A DNA stretch of 64,000 bases from G963664585 sp963664585 (GCA_963664585.2 CAXXEO010000005.1:62001-126000), one strand, 5' to 3'. Shown: positions 1-10,137, numbered from the stretch's first letter. Numbers and translations: made by a program. Notes: generated by a model from the letters alone, not told the origin.

Positions 1-1359
1 ATTGGGAAGAATCGTACAGATAGAGGGTCACCGTGCGGTGATACAGGTCTTTCAGGGGACCAGTGGGATTTCTCTTCGCAATACCACAACACGTCTTTTG
101 GGCAAACCGATGGAAATGCCGTTGTCACCAGAGATACTCGGCCGTATATTTGGCGGCTCCGGCCATCCGATTGATGGATTGGGCGACATTTATCCCGTGA
201 AGAAAATGGATATTAACGGCTTGCCGTTAAACCCAATCTCACGGACCTATCCGCGAAACTATATCCGCACCGGCATATCCTCAATCGATTGCCTGATGAC
301 CTTGATCCGTGGCCAGGAAACTGCCAATCTTCTCAGGCTCGGGCATGCAGCACAATAAGCTGGCCGCCCAAATCGTCCGACAGGCGCAGATTGATGACAG
401 TGGTTCTGGTGCGGGCTTTGGTATTGTCTTCGCTGCCATGGGCGTAAAAAATGATGTGGCAGACTATTTTCGCCGCTCCTTTGAGGAGGCAGGCGTCATG
501 CAGCACGTCACCATGTTTTTAAACCTCTCTAACGATCCGATTATCGAGAGAATTCTTACACCCCGCTGTGCCCTGACCGCCGCCGAATATCTGGCTTATG
601 AGCTTGGCATGCAAATACTTGTCATTCTCACGGACATGACAGCATATTGTGAGGCACTTCGGGAGTTCTCATCCTCCAAGGGCGAGATCCCTGGTCGAAA
701 GGGATATCCCGGATACCTTTATTCTGATCTTGCCTCGATCTACGAACGCGCTGGCGTTGTAGGCGAAAAAGGCGGCTCGGTCACCCAGATTCCCATCCTC
801 ACCATGCCAAATGACGATATCACTCATCCGGTTCCCGACCTGACCGGCTATATTACTGAAGGTCAGATTGTTCTCGATCGCGGGCTGGATCAGGCAGGCA
901 TATTCCCACCCGTCTCTGTGCTTCCCTCTCTTTCCAGACTGATGAAGGACGGTATCGGCGAGGGTTATACCCGTGGGGATCACTCGGCGGTTTCAAATCA
1001 ACTTTTTGCCAGCTATGCCAAGGTGCAGGATGCGAGAAGCTTGGCATCGGTCATCGGCGAGGAAGAGCTTTCCCCAATTGACAAACAATATATGCTTTTC
1101 GGCCGGATGTTCGAGCGTCATTTTGTCTCCCAGAGGGCCTAACGAAAACCGCACCATATTCCAGACCCTCGATCTCGGCTGGAAGCTTCTCTCCCTTCTT
1201 CCCCGCGAGGAGCTGGATCGCGTAGAAAGCGAAATCCTGGATAAATATTACGATCCTTCGTCTGCGGAACTCTTCCGCGGCGAAGGCATCCAGAACACAG
1301 AGATGGATCCATCCATCTTACGGGCGGTTGCCCATGGCGAAGATGAAGGTGACATTTAG
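1..1359 (+). CDS. ntpB: V-type ATP synthase subunit B, 5'-partial, two frameshifts
   Basis: This is the non-catalytic nucleotide-binding subunit B of the V/A-type ATPase V1 sector, which couples ATP and ion transport across the membrane. The family signature around KLPIFSGSG is seen near base 330, followed by the conserved body and the C-terminal LDLGWKLLSLLPREEL block. The left edge removes roughly the first 35-40 residues. The reading frame breaks twice. Near 320 an extra G separates RGQ from KLPIFSGSG, and near 1133 an extra A separates FVSQ from GPNENRT. Both sides of each break match the family, so the gene was recently intact or the breaks are assembly errors. The stop codon shares one base with the GTG start of the next gene, so the two are translationally coupled. 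Confidence 0.93.
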
Positions 1360-2013
1360 TGAGCGAACAGCAGATGCCGCCGCCAACCAAAGGAAACCTG
1401 ATCAATTCCAAAAAGACACTGGAACTTTCCAATCTTGGCTTTGAGCTTTTAGACCGCAAAAGAAACATACTTGTACGCGAGATGATGCTTCTCATTGATC
1501 AGGTTAAAAACCCTTCAAAAAGAGATTTCTGTTCGATATCAAGAGGCGTATGAGGCTTTACAGCAGGCCAATGCCAGCCTTGGCGTGATTGCAGACATGG
1601 CCAACTGTATTCCCATCGAAAATGGCATACAGATTTCGCACCGCAGCGTCATGGGCATCGAGGTGCCCATCGTGCATATCAATCCTATCCCCATGATGCT
1701 CAGCTATGGCTTTATCGAGAGCAATTCACGGCTGGACCGTGCCTATCAATGTTTTAATGAACTAAAAACATTGACAGTAACTTTAGCTGAAGTTGAAAAC
1801 AGCGTCTACCGTTTGGCCAATGCCATACGTTCGACACAGCGCCGAGCCAATGCTCTTGAAAATGTCGTGATCCCGCGCTATTCCCGTACCACCCGCTTCA
1901 TCGCTGATTCGCTTGAGGAAAAAGACCGTGAGGAGTTCTCGCGCATGAAGATGATTAAGCACGCTAAAGCCAGAAGCGCCGAGGAAGAGGCTCAAGAAGA
2001 AGTGGTAAAATAA
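1359..2013 (+). CDS. ntpD: V-type ATP synthase subunit D, one frameshift
   Basis: Subunit D is the central rotor stalk of the V1 sector. The N-terminal block PPTKGNL followed by a long helix-rich stretch (LELSNLGFELLDRKRNIL) and the later helical pair are typical, and the full length of about 217 residues fits the family. A GTG start overlaps the ntpB stop by one base. The frame breaks near 1507 in an A-run: one extra A lies between LLIDQVK and the continuing TLQKEISVRYQEAYEAL. The C-terminus is rich in charged residues and ends just before a strong terminator, so ntpD is the last gene of this ATPase operon. Confidence 0.92.
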
Positions 2014-2024
2014 ATATAGGCAAG

Positions 2025-2065
2025 CAAAAGCGATTCGCACCACGGTGCGAATCGCTTTTGTATTT
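2025..2065 (+). terminator. Rho-independent terminator after ntpD
   Basis: A perfect 16-bp stem (left arm 2025-2040, right arm 2045-2060) with a four-base CACG loop ends in TTTT and a further T-rich stretch. It lies 12 bases after the ntpD stop and fits the end of the V-ATPase operon. Confidence 0.85.
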
Positions 2066-2089
2066 ACAGACCGTTTCATTCACTATAGG

Positions 2090-2197
2090 TATAGCCAATT
2101 AACTTGAAAAACAAGCTTGTGATTTTTTCCCCCGCCGAAGGCGGGGGAAGAAAATGACGTTTTAACTATAGCCAGTTTTTAAGTTAATTGGCTATAA
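2090..2197 (+). repeat. Family-1 long palindromic repeat, copy 1
   Basis: This copy runs from TATAGCCAATTAACTT to AAGTTAATTGGCTATA, so its ends are exact inverted repeats. Inside are an ACAAGCTTGT palindrome and the CCCCCGCC-GAA-GGCGGGGG heart. It sits between two convergent genes (ntpD and the symporter remnant). Confidence 0.93.
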
Positions 2198-2265
2198 AAC
2201 TTTTTCCAACTCATTTTTATGGTGCCTACCTTTGCGTAAACGTTCTAGCCGAGGATTTTGCCGGT

Positions 2266-3649
2266 TTATGCGGCTTTTTTATTTTTCAACCCCGGCAGCA
2301 TCACTACCAAAGAAATGCCTACGCCTAAAAAGAGAGAATCAATGGCCGGGGGAAGAATCAGCTTGCCGATAAACACAAAAAGCGGACCGGCAACCATTGC
2401 TAAAACCGCAAACCTTTTGTCGACGCGCCCCGCAAAAAAGAGTGCACCGCAAAGAGGCGCGAAAATCACTGCCGCGCGCAGACCCCATGGACATAAAACT
2501 CCATTCCAGAATCAGCGAACCCAGATTACCTGTTGTAAATATCACAGCCAAGCCTAGCACCGCCGCAATCGCAACACGGGTCGCTGTGAGCATCGCCTTA
2601 TCAGATGCATCTTTTTTAATATACACTTTAAAAATATCCTGACATAAAATTGAACTGATTCCCAAGGCCAGCCCCGAACCCGTACCGACAACCGCTACAA
2701 GAAGGGTAGCCATAATCATTCCTGCAAGCATGGGGGGCATATTTTTGCATGACGGAAACGGGAAGAGTTGCTGAAGCCTGTGACAGGGATGGAAAATGCC
2801 AGCTTCATATACATACCGATAAAGATCCCGGCAAGACCGACGGGTGGAATCAGAATGGCGCTTATAAACGCCCCCTTTTTTAGCTTCTTTATCATTTTTT
2901 GCGGACAAAATAGCCTGAATATAGGTTTTGGGTCGATATTACCCCTAAAATCAAAGAGATTCCAGCACCGATGTCCACAAACATGCCTCGGGCAAACAAA
3001 TTAAAATACTGCCGTGTAGGAAGCGCTGCGGCAAAGGAGTTTCACGCCTCCACCGAGGCGCAGCGCCAGGAATCCCATAAAGATAACAGCCGCATAGAGA
3101 AGGATCAATTTCGCGATTCCCACAAAACCTGTTCCCCAAACGCCGCCAAAGACAACATAGCAAAGCATTAAAGAGGCAGTAATCAGTGATGCCTGAATCG
3201 GGCTGAGCCCAATGACAGAGGTAATTAACGCAATGCCGGCCAGAAGCTGCGCAATGATATTCACAAATATACCCAAAGATACCAGGATGGTGGAAAGAGT
3301 TCCGGCCGGCCGGCCATACTCATTGGAAAGCGCCTGTGGCAGAGTGCTCACTTTTTTTTTGGCGGATAGGACCAGCAAAAAAAGCGCCGAGCATTAAACA
3401 TCCTATACCCGCGCCCAAAGTATACCACCAAGCGGAAAAACCGAATTTATAGGCAAGCTGGGCTGTGCCAATCGTGGATGAGCCCCCGACCAGCGTACCC
3501 ATAATCGTACCGGCAACAATCCCCGCACCTGCCCTGCCTCCGCCGTTGGAGAAGTCTCCCGATGTCTTAACCTTATGCCCTGAATATATTCCGACACCGG
3601 TAATTAAAGCCAATACGAAAACAGCGCCTATGTAATGCAATCCTGTCAT
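2266..3649 (-). pseudogene. Sodium:solute symporter (SSS family), multiply frameshifted
   Basis: The fragments read in order as a Na+/solute symporter of the SSS family, a multi-pass inner-membrane transporter. The N-terminal fragment has GVGIYSGHKVK, GGGRAGAG and a WWYTLGAGIG stretch; later fragments have ALGISSILCQDIF and a final hydrophobic segment. About six frame changes are needed, near 3355 (a T-run on the plus strand), 3035, 2922, 2872, 2755 and 2480. Most lie in homopolymer runs. The preferred start is the second ATG at 3649, about 9 bases after GAGG. The substrate cannot be read from the sequence. The neighbouring amidohydrolase suggests a nitrogenous compound, which is inference only. 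It may be a true pseudogene or an assembly-damaged gene. Confidence 0.8.
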
Positions 3650-3725
3650 GTGAAGCATCCTCGATTTATAAGATTTTATCAGTAATGTGTGACATGATAA
3701 AACCTTATTTTTATTTCTTATATTT

Positions 3726-4911
3726 TTATTTGACTGTTAAAAGCGTTTCATAAAGAAGGTTCGCACCTTTCTCGATATCCTCACGTGAGGTGAATTCATC
3801 AGGGCTGTGGCTGATTCCATCCTTGCTGGGTACAAAAATCATGGCCGTGGGAACAAGGTGCCTTCCCATTGTTGCCGCATCATGTCCCGCTCCGCTCGGC
3901 ATATTCTGATAGGCATAGTCCTAATTTCACGGCTGCATTCTCTATGGCCATCTGCAGATCATTGTTCATCATTGCCCCGCGCATTTTAATGTGAGTTTCA
4001 AGCTTAGTGTCTTCCCCCGTGGTTAGTTCGATCAGCTTTTTTTCCATTGCAGCAAGGCGATCGTCATCCAGACTCCGGACATCTACTGGGAAAAAATACC
4101 TCACCCGGCACCACATTGATCGCACCTGGCAAGACAGTCATGTCACCCACTGTGGCTACCAGGCCATCTCCCAGTTTATTGGCGAATTCTTGGATTCCTA
4201 TTACGATGCCGCAAGCTTTCACAAGAGCGTCTTTGCGCATAGCCATTGGTGTTGTACCAGAGTGGTTGGCAACACCCTTAACCGTCACCTTATAACGGCA
4301 TATATGGACGATCCCCGTAACGATACCAAGCGGAATCCCCTTTTGCATCAAGCACACCGCCCTGCTCAATATGCAGTTCGATAAAAGCACGTACCTTCTT
4401 GTGATCAATCGCGGAAGCCTTCAAATCGGCGGGTGATATCCCCATCCGTTGAAAGCCCTCAAGAATGATCGGGTTGGAAATGTCCACCTCGCCCATAGAC
4501 GCACGGCTTCCAAAAGTACCGCCGAGAAGGCCACCCTCTTCCGCATTGAAAGAGACAACCTCAATCGGATAGTAGGGCGTGATTCCCTCTTCTTTCATCG
4601 TACGCAAACATTCCAAGGGGGCCAGCACACCCAAAACGCCGTCATACATGCCGCCTTCAGGCACTGAGTCTATATGGGAGCCAGCCATGATCACCGGTGA
4701 ATCTACTTGACCGTTCATCCATCCAAAAAAAATTACCGAGGCCATCTTTTCGAACGGTCAATTCGGCCTCCTGCATCAGTCCAAGGACGAATTCTTCGCC
4801 CTTCAAATAGGTAGGTGTAAAAGCTACGCGAGTCTGGCCGCCCAAGTCGGAGCGGCCGATACGTCCCATTTGCTCAATATTGGCCATCAGCCTTTCAATA
4901 TTGATGCCCAT
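3726..4911 (-). pseudogene. N-carbamoyl-L-amino-acid hydrolase / allantoate amidohydrolase-like M20 enzyme, frameshifted
   Basis: The joined fragments form an M20-family di-metal amidohydrolase of about 395 residues. Metal-binding and catalytic motifs are all present in order: AGSHIDSVPEGGMYDG, FNAEEGG, HIEQGG, then the dimer-domain block GVANHSGTTPMAMRKDAL, and near the C-terminus GAGHDAA. Such enzymes hydrolyse N-carbamoyl amino acids or ureido compounds such as allantoate, releasing ammonia and CO2. Four frame breaks lie near 4740, 4345, 4095 and 3910. No key residue is lost, which argues for recent damage or sequencing error. It is followed on the same strand by the symporter, so the two probably formed a catabolic unit. 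Exact substrate is uncertain. Confidence 0.82.
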
Positions 4912-5003
4912 AAATGTACACCTTCTTTCATTTTGAGGGGGAGTGTTCGCTGTTCCCCCTATTGTGCCCTCTAATTATACCATTAAACTTAAAGGGTTGA
5001 TGA

Positions 5004-5109
5004 TATAGCCAATTAACTTAAAAACTGGCTATAGTTAAAACGTCATTTTCTTCCCCCGCCTTCGGCGGGGGAAGAAATCACAAGCTTGTTTTCAAGTTAA
5101 TCAACTATA
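5004..5109 (-). repeat. Family-1 long palindromic repeat, copy 2 (reverse)
   Basis: This copy is reversed relative to copy 1, from TATAGCCAATTAACTT to AAGTTAATCAACTATA. It sits between divergent genes (the amidohydrolase and the creatininase-family gene). With copy 1 it brackets the damaged symporter-amidohydrolase module in opposite orientations. The rest of 4912-5309 holds a short GGGGGA/TCCCCC hairpin (about 4937-4959) and an AT-rich stretch that should carry the promoter of the next gene. Confidence 0.93.
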
Positions 5110-5309
5110 TAATCGCCAAGAGCCTGCGTGCATAAACTGGTAGCTCCTGTACGTTTATTATACCATTAAGGAAGGCTATGTGATATAATAATATCAATTG
5201 CGACGAACACCAAATGAAATGATTTTTTTTCCTTTGTATCCCCCAAATTTAGCTGAAAAACAGGAATTAAAAAGGGTTTAGTATTAAAAATCTAAAGGAA
5301 GTGTTACTG

Positions 5310-6068
5310 ATGTTTTTGTCCGATTACTCATGGTCCAAGGCGGAAGAGTACTTCACCCATAGTGACATTGCTCTGATTCCGGTAGGCGCCCTGGAAAATC
5401 ACGGCACGCATCTTCCACTGGGCACCGACTGCATTGTTCCGCAGCATCTGGCGGGGATGATTGAGAAGCGGCGTGAGATACTGATCACACCTGCCATCCC
5501 CTATGGGGTAAGTGACCATCACAGCGCTTTCCCGGGGACGGTCTCAATCGGTTATGACGGCCTTTTGGCGGTGGTAAGTTCCATTGTAAAATCCCTTTGG
5601 CATTGGGGAATCAGACGTTTTATTTTTCTGAATGGTCACGGTGGAAACAGCCCTGTGCTAAGCCGGGTATCCCTTGAAATCAGCCAGCAGGGCGGTATCG
5701 CATGTGCTGTCAACTGGTGGCAGCTTTCCGGCGAGCTCGACGCCAAATGGAAGGGCGGACATGCCGGAGGCCAGGAGACCGCTGCCATCCTTGCCATCTC
5801 ACCCGAAAAGGTTCATATGGAGGATGTCGTCGAGTACACCCCCAGAAAACTTACCGACAAACTGAAGCTTGTCAGTCTTGGACGGGTAGAACTGGGCGGC
5901 GCAGGCGTTGAAATGATCGGAGATGTCCGAAGGATCACCGGGGCAGGATGGTTTGGAAACGACCATCCCACTACCGCCACCCGTGAGTGGGGCGAAGAGA
6001 TGCTGGAGGCTACCGCATCTTTCTGCTGTGAACTCATCGATGAATTTAAAAAGATAGAGCTAAATTAG
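5310..6068 (+). CDS. Creatininase-family amidohydrolase
   Basis: The protein (about 252 residues) belongs to the creatininase fold family, metal-dependent amidohydrolases that act on creatinine-like cyclic amides; some members act in peptide-cofactor maturation. Seen motifs are the metal-ligand cluster PVGALENHGTHLPLGTD near the N-terminus, HHSAFPGTVS, FLNGHGGNSPVL and the GGHAGGQETAAIL block, so the metal site is complete. I chose the ATG at 5310 because an AAAGGAAG site lies just upstream; an in-frame GTG at 5301 is the alternative. It is a single gene with its own terminator. The damaged N-carbamoyl hydrolase next door suggests a role in ureido or amide nitrogen use, but no substrate can be assigned. 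Confidence 0.88.
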   Translation: MFLSDYSWSKAEEYFTHSDIALIPVGALENHGTHLPLGTDCIVPQHLAGMIEKRREILITPAIPYGVSDHHSAFPGTVSIGYDGLLAVVSSIVKSLWHWGIRRFIFLNGHGGNSPVLSRVSLEISQQGGIACAVNWWQLSGELDAKWKGGHAGGQETAAILAISPEKVHMEDVVEYTPRKLTDKLKLVSLGRVELGGAGVEMIGDVRRITGAGWFGNDHPTTATREWGEEMLEATASFCCELIDEFKKIELN

Positions 6069-6166
6069 TCTCCTTCCTTCGCTGCGAGCGGGGTAAGGAG
6101 ACATTATTATAGTTTGCCATTTAAACAAGATTAGTATGAGAATAAAATCCACACCACACCCATAAA

Positions 6167-6204
6167 AAGCGCTGAGACATAATCATCTCAGCGCTTATTT
6201 TTGG
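6167..6204. terminator. Bidirectional terminator between creatininase gene and pyrE
   Basis: An 11-bp perfect stem (AAGCGCTGAGA, 6167-6177, with 6186-6196) is flanked by a T-run on the right and an A-run on the left, so it can end transcripts from both convergent genes. A second, weaker hairpin (GTCTCCTT / AAGGAGAC, 6068-6102) directly follows the creatininase-family stop. Confidence 0.75.
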
Positions 6205-6258
6205 CCTCTGATTCTCCTGCTCAAGGCGGGGGTTCGGAGATAGAATTGCGATCCTGTA

Positions 6259-7123
6259 CTACCGGTAAAGATCTGCAACGCCGTAATGATCCTTTTCCAG
6301 GCAAAGGCGGGCGCGCGAGGCTGTCTTTTCCGGGCCGCTCAGCGCCTTTTTCATAAACTCGGGGTGTTCCAGTATAAAGCTTCGCATGGCCTCCTTGGGG
6401 TTTTCCAGGAAGGCTTTCATGATCTCGTATTGCGCTGCATCAATTCTGCCTGCAGCCAACGCCTCATCAAAGAGGGAAAGGTCGATGCTGGCAAGGGCAT
6501 GTGAGCAGACACGAAGAGACTGTAAAAGCTCCCCACCGCCCTGCTTTCTGTCTACCACCACGACGCTGTGTGTGATTTGTCCGCCGATTGCTTTGATGGC
6601 CGGCACCCAGGCGCGCTCGTAGCTAGAGGCCTCTGTAATCAGATCAGCTATGTGCAGCACTTTCGCCCCGCCAAGATCAAAACAGGGAGTAGTGACGCCA
6701 TCTACAGTGAGAACAGCACTGTTGTCCTTAAAGATCGAGATATGGGGCAGCCCGAGCTTTTGAGCCACGGGGATCGAGAAGTACCAATCACGGCGCTCGC
6801 CGCCTGAAATATAGCCGATCCCGTCAAGGGGGATGTTTTTTCTTAATATAGTCGCAGAACAGATTAATAACCGATTGGAAAATCGTATTTTCCCTGTATT
6901 GCAGGTCGACCGCCCGGGAAATTTTGCCCGGACAGCTGATATGGTCGCCAAGCGCCTCATCAATCAACGAAAGAAGATTGTTCGCTGCGCTTTCGCTGCC
7001 ATATAGAAAGTGGGTGTTGATGTAATAAGGGCCGATCGTACCGGATGTATACCAGAAGGGACTGTCCCCGGGGCAGACCTTAACGGCCTCTGTTTCAAAA
7101 AGCCAGTGAATCAGGCTGTTCAT
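6259..7123 (-). CDS. pyrE: Orotate phosphoribosyltransferase, one frameshift
   Basis: This enzyme joins orotate to PRPP to form OMP, the fifth step of UMP synthesis. The long-form family of Clostridia is recognised from FWYTSGTIGPYYINTHFLYG at the N-terminus, GGERRDWYFSIPVA and the PRPP-binding-like VLHIADLITEASSYE. The C-terminal part adds about 70 residues beyond short PyrE proteins. The frame breaks near 6835 at an A-run on the sense strand: one extra A after CDYIKK shifts the rest. It is the last gene of the pyr operon; its start lies 17 bases after the pyrD stop. Confidence 0.85.
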
Positions 7124-7140
7124 CGTTACCGTTGTCTCCT

Positions 7141-8070
7141 TTATTCGTTTATTTGAAGCGCACCGGTAATTTCGGATACGCTTTTATACCCATGACGCTG
7201 CAAATAGGTGGTAATCCCTTCGGTGACGTCAAGGCAGGCAGACGGATTTCTGAAACTGGCTGTTCCCACCATGACGGCAGAGGCACCTGCCAGCAGGAAT
7301 TCAACCGCGTCGCTGCCGGTCATAATACCGCCCATTCCGATTATCGGTATCTTTACCGCCCGCGAAACCTCATATGTCATGCGCACCGCCACAGGGCGCA
7401 CCGCAGGGCCGGAAAGTCCCCCGGTATTATTGGCAAGAAGGGGGCGTCTTTTCTCAATGTCAATCACCATACCGGTAAGGGTATTGATGAGGGAAACGGC
7501 ATCTGCGCCAGCAGCCTCAGCGGCCTGTGCAATTTCCGCGATGCTGGTGACATTAGGGGTCAGCTTGACGATCAGAGGTTTATTGACCACTCGTCGGACG
7601 GCAGAAACCACCTGCGTCACCCCCTCGGTGGATGTGCCAAAGGCAAGACAGCCCGCCTTGACGTTGGGGCAGGACACGTTAAGCTCGATCGCATCAATAT
7701 CGGCGGTGGAAAGCCTTTCGCATAGCTCCACATATTCCTCCACCGTATTGGCTGCCGCGTTGGCGATGATGGCGGTATTATATTGGCGCAAAAAAGGGAT
7801 CTCTTCGCGGATAAACGCCTCTACGCCGGGGTTTTGAAGTCCGACGCTGTTAAGCATACCGGCGGGGGTTTCAGCGATACGGGGGGAACGATTTCCTTTT
7901 CTCGGCAAAAGGGTCAGTCCTTTGACCGATATTCCACCCAGTTTATTCAAATCCATGAACCGGCCGTACTCGCGCCCGAATCCAAAGGTGCCCGAGGCGG
8001 CAATCACCGGTGTATTCAGCCTCAGAGCGCCTATCTTTACCGAAAGATCTACACTCATGTTAACCGCCAT
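7141..8070 (-). CDS. pyrD: Dihydroorotate dehydrogenase B, catalytic subunit
   Basis: This class 1B enzyme oxidises dihydroorotate to orotate with FMN and passes electrons through PyrK to NAD+. Seen are ASGTFGFG, the substrate loop LNVSCPNVKAGCLAFG with the catalytic Cys of the 1B class, and the FMN-phosphate region IIGMGGIMTGSDA followed by GASAVMVGTA. Length (305-309 residues) is typical. The start is either the ATG at 8070 or the in-frame ATG at 8058; spacing from GGAG is short for the first and long for the second. The motif CGTACGGAGAAATGG at this start is repeated before pyrF. A 200-base gap with a palindrome separates it from pyrK. Confidence 0.95.
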   Translation of the reverse strand: MAVNMSVDLSVKIGALRLNTPVIAASGTFGFGREYGRFMDLNKLGGISVKGLTLLPRKGNRSPRIAETPAGMLNSVGLQNPGVEAFIREEIPFLRQYNTAIIANAAANTVEEYVELCERLSTADIDAIELNVSCPNVKAGCLAFGTSTEGVTQVVSAVRRVVNKPLIVKLTPNVTSIAEIAQAAEAAGADAVSLINTLTGMVIDIEKRRPLLANNTGGLSGPAVRPVAVRMTYEVSRAVKIPIIGMGGIMTGSDAVEFLLAGASAVMVGTASFRNPSACLDVTEGITTYLQRHGYKSVSEITGALQINE

Positions 8071-8225
8071 TTCTCCGTACGCACAAATTAAAGAATGAGG
8101 TACTTATCATTTCGCACGGTTGATGATAAGCAGATATTTGTTATATCAGTTTTCGCGTCGACAAATTGCCAGACAGAGATTGAAACATATTTTGATCAGC
8201 CCACAGGCCACCTTGTTTTTAAGCC

Positions 8226-8266
8226 TGTCTCTATATTCTCCGCCTCAGGCGGAGAATATAGAGACA
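8226..8266. repeat. Single-copy palindrome inside the pyr operon (pyrK-pyrD gap)
   Basis: Perfect 19-bp arms (8226-8244 and 8248-8266) surround a TCA loop, with a CCGCC/GGCGG heart like that of the repeat families but unique outer arms. No T-run follows on the sense strand, so it is not an obvious terminator. It lies between two co-directional genes of one pathway. Confidence 0.8.
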
Positions 8267-8294
8267 AAAACAATATCAATCAAAACGCGAATAA

Positions 8295-9059
8295 CTATTT
8301 CCAAGAAAGCTCCCTGCTGTTAAACACTGGGCCACAGCTGCATACATGCTGCATTTCTCCTTCCGCCGTTTCACAAGCGCAGCCGAGACAGGCACCAATG
8401 CCACAGGCCATCCTCTCTTCCATGGAGACCTGGCAGCGTATTCCGTATTGCAGGGCGATTTCATGTACGGCCTTTAGCATCGGCAGGGGACCGCAGGCGT
8501 ATATGACGTCAAAGCCGCCGTTTTGAATACCCTCTTCAAGAAGCTGTGTAACATAGCCGCGTTGGCCAAGGCTTCCATCCTCGGTGGCAACCTCCACGCG
8601 AGAGAAGCGTGCGAAATCAGCGACCAGAACGGCAAGCTCTTTATTCCGAAAGCCCAGACAGCTTGTATTGATGCCCTTGCTCTCTCTGGCAAGAAAGAGC
8701 ATCGGATACACGCCCAACCCACCGCCGATAATCGCGACCCGCTCGCCCGCTTTCGGGAGATCAAAACCATGCCCAAGGGGGGCGAGCATATTGATTTTTT
8801 CTCCCGCTTCCATCCGTGCAAGAAGGGCTGTCCCCTCTCCCTTTACCTGATAGACCAGGTCCATATATTCCATCGGACGGTTAATGTCGCAGATGCTGAT
8901 CGGGCGGCGCAATAGTGGGGTTGTTGTCCCGGAACAGGACAGATGGACAAACTGCCCAGGCTTAGCCTCTTCGGCACAAGTTGGGGACTCCACACGCATG
9001 TGGTAGATCCCCTCAGCCAGCAATTGGTTATGAATAATGCGCTCGCTTAACTCCCTCAT
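8295..9059 (-). CDS. pyrK: Dihydroorotate dehydrogenase electron transfer subunit
   Basis: PyrK carries FAD and a [2Fe-2S] cluster and links PyrD to NAD+. The FAD-binding RRPISICD motif is near residue 52, the NAD-binding IIGGGLGVYPM near 109, and the cluster motif CGIGACLGCAC with a fourth Cys in MQHVCSCGPVF near the C-terminus. The 254-residue length is normal. Its start overlaps the pyrF stop by four bases (ATGA), showing translational coupling. Confidence 0.96.
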   Translation of the reverse strand: MRELSERIIHNQLLAEGIYHMRVESPTCAEEAKPGQFVHLSCSGTTTPLLRRPISICDINRPMEYMDLVYQVKGEGTALLARMEAGEKINMLAPLGHGFDLPKAGERVAIIGGGLGVYPMLFLARESKGINTSCLGFRNKELAVLVADFARFSRVEVATEDGSLGQRGYVTQLLEEGIQNGGFDVIYACGPLPMLKAVHEIALQYGIRCQVSMEERMACGIGACLGCACETAEGEMQHVCSCGPVFNSRELSWK

Positions 9060-9982
9060 GACCTCGCCTCCAGCGCCTCGTTAATGTCCTTTGCCATGGC
9101 CATGGCTTCGGCACGGGCAGCCTCTGCAAAGCCCGCTTCGCCGTACTGCTGCCATTTGGAGGACTTGTAGGCACAGATGATACTGCGAGAGGCATTAACG
9201 ATGGCCCCTCTTCCGTTCTCATCGAATCCGGCGACGGCATCCGCCGCGCTTCCCCCTTGGGTTCCATAGCCGGGGACAAGGAAAAAGGCACGCTTCATCA
9301 GCTTTCTGAGGGTATAGGCTTCTTCGGGATAAGTGGCTCCGACAACCGCGCCCACGGCGCTGTAGCCCTTTTCACCTATCGAATCCGCCCCCCAGCTGTC
9401 CACATAGGACGCCATCAGCTCATAAACTTTTTTTCCATCCTGCAGGAACATGTCCTGAAGGTCGCCAGAGGATTTATTTGAAGTTTTGACCAGAATAAAG
9501 ATCCCCTTATTATTCGCTTTACAGCAGTCAACAAAGGGCTTAACCCCGTCTGTGCCCAGATATCCGTTGACGGTGAGAGCATCAGCGCCCAGCGAAACCA
9601 CATTGCCCTCGGGCAGGGTGGTATGGCCGAGAAAAGCGGAGGCGTAGGCCTCAGCTGTCGAGCCAATATCATTGCGCTTTCCATCGGCTATGACGAGAAG
9701 GCCCTTTTCTCTGGCGTAAGCCACCGTCTTATAAAAAGCAGCGATACCCGGAAGGCCATACATCTCATAATAGGCAAGCTGTGGCTTGACGGCGGGCACC
9801 ACATCACAGAGGGCATCAATCAACTGGCGGTTATACTCCCATATAGCTGCGGCCGCACCCTCAAGACCGCCCCCCGCCTGTGCTCTGATCAACTGAGGGA
9901 CATATTCAATCTTAGGGTCAAGTCCGGCGACAACCGGGCTCTTCTTTTGCTCTATCGCTTGAATCAGCTTATCAGTAAACAT
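9056..9982 (-). CDS. pyrF: Orotidine 5'-phosphate decarboxylase
   Basis: This enzyme decarboxylates OMP to UMP. It is the longer type (308 residues) with the active-site loop VIADGKRNDIGSTAEAY, in which the catalytic Lys-Asp-Lys pattern is seen as DGKRND, and VAGLDPK at the N-terminus. The phosphate-binding end FLVPGYGTQGG is present. It overlaps pyrK by four bases. The CGTACGGAGAAATGG sequence just upstream also occurs before pyrD. Confidence 0.95.
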   Translation of the reverse strand: MFTDKLIQAIEQKKSPVVAGLDPKIEYVPQLIRAQAGGGLEGAAAAIWEYNRQLIDALCDVVPAVKPQLAYYEMYGLPGIAAFYKTVAYAREKGLLVIADGKRNDIGSTAEAYASAFLGHTTLPEGNVVSLGADALTVNGYLGTDGVKPFVDCCKANNKGIFILVKTSNKSSGDLQDMFLQDGKKVYELMASYVDSWGADSIGEKGYSAVGAVVGATYPEEAYTLRKLMKRAFFLVPGYGTQGGSAADAVAGFDENGRGAIVNASRSIICAYKSSKWQQYGEAGFAEAARAEAMAMAKDINEALEARS

Positions 9983-10047
9983 CGCATAGCCACCATTTCT
10001 CCGTACGGTCTGAATTTATACTAACCTTAAATTGCATTATATTTTGC

Positions 10048-10080
10048 CTCAGTTTCCCCGGGTAAAGGGGGGAAACTGGG
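10048..10080. repeat. Single-copy palindrome inside the pyr operon (pyrC-pyrF gap)
   Basis: Arms CAGTTTCCCC (10050-10059) and GGGGAAACTG (10069-10078) form a 10-bp stem, extended by a wobble and a G-C pair. No T-run follows on the sense strand. Confidence 0.65.
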
Positions 10081-10137
10081 GTAGAATTATTGCTTGCCAC
10101 CCCGTACGGGAAGCAGCAAGTGATGCGTGGCAACGTC

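Noticed and set aside
8226..8266. Rho-independent terminator between pyrK and pyrD
   Set aside because: The stem is strong but no T-run follows on the sense strand, and it would split a pathway operon; it is better grouped with the other GC-heart palindromes.
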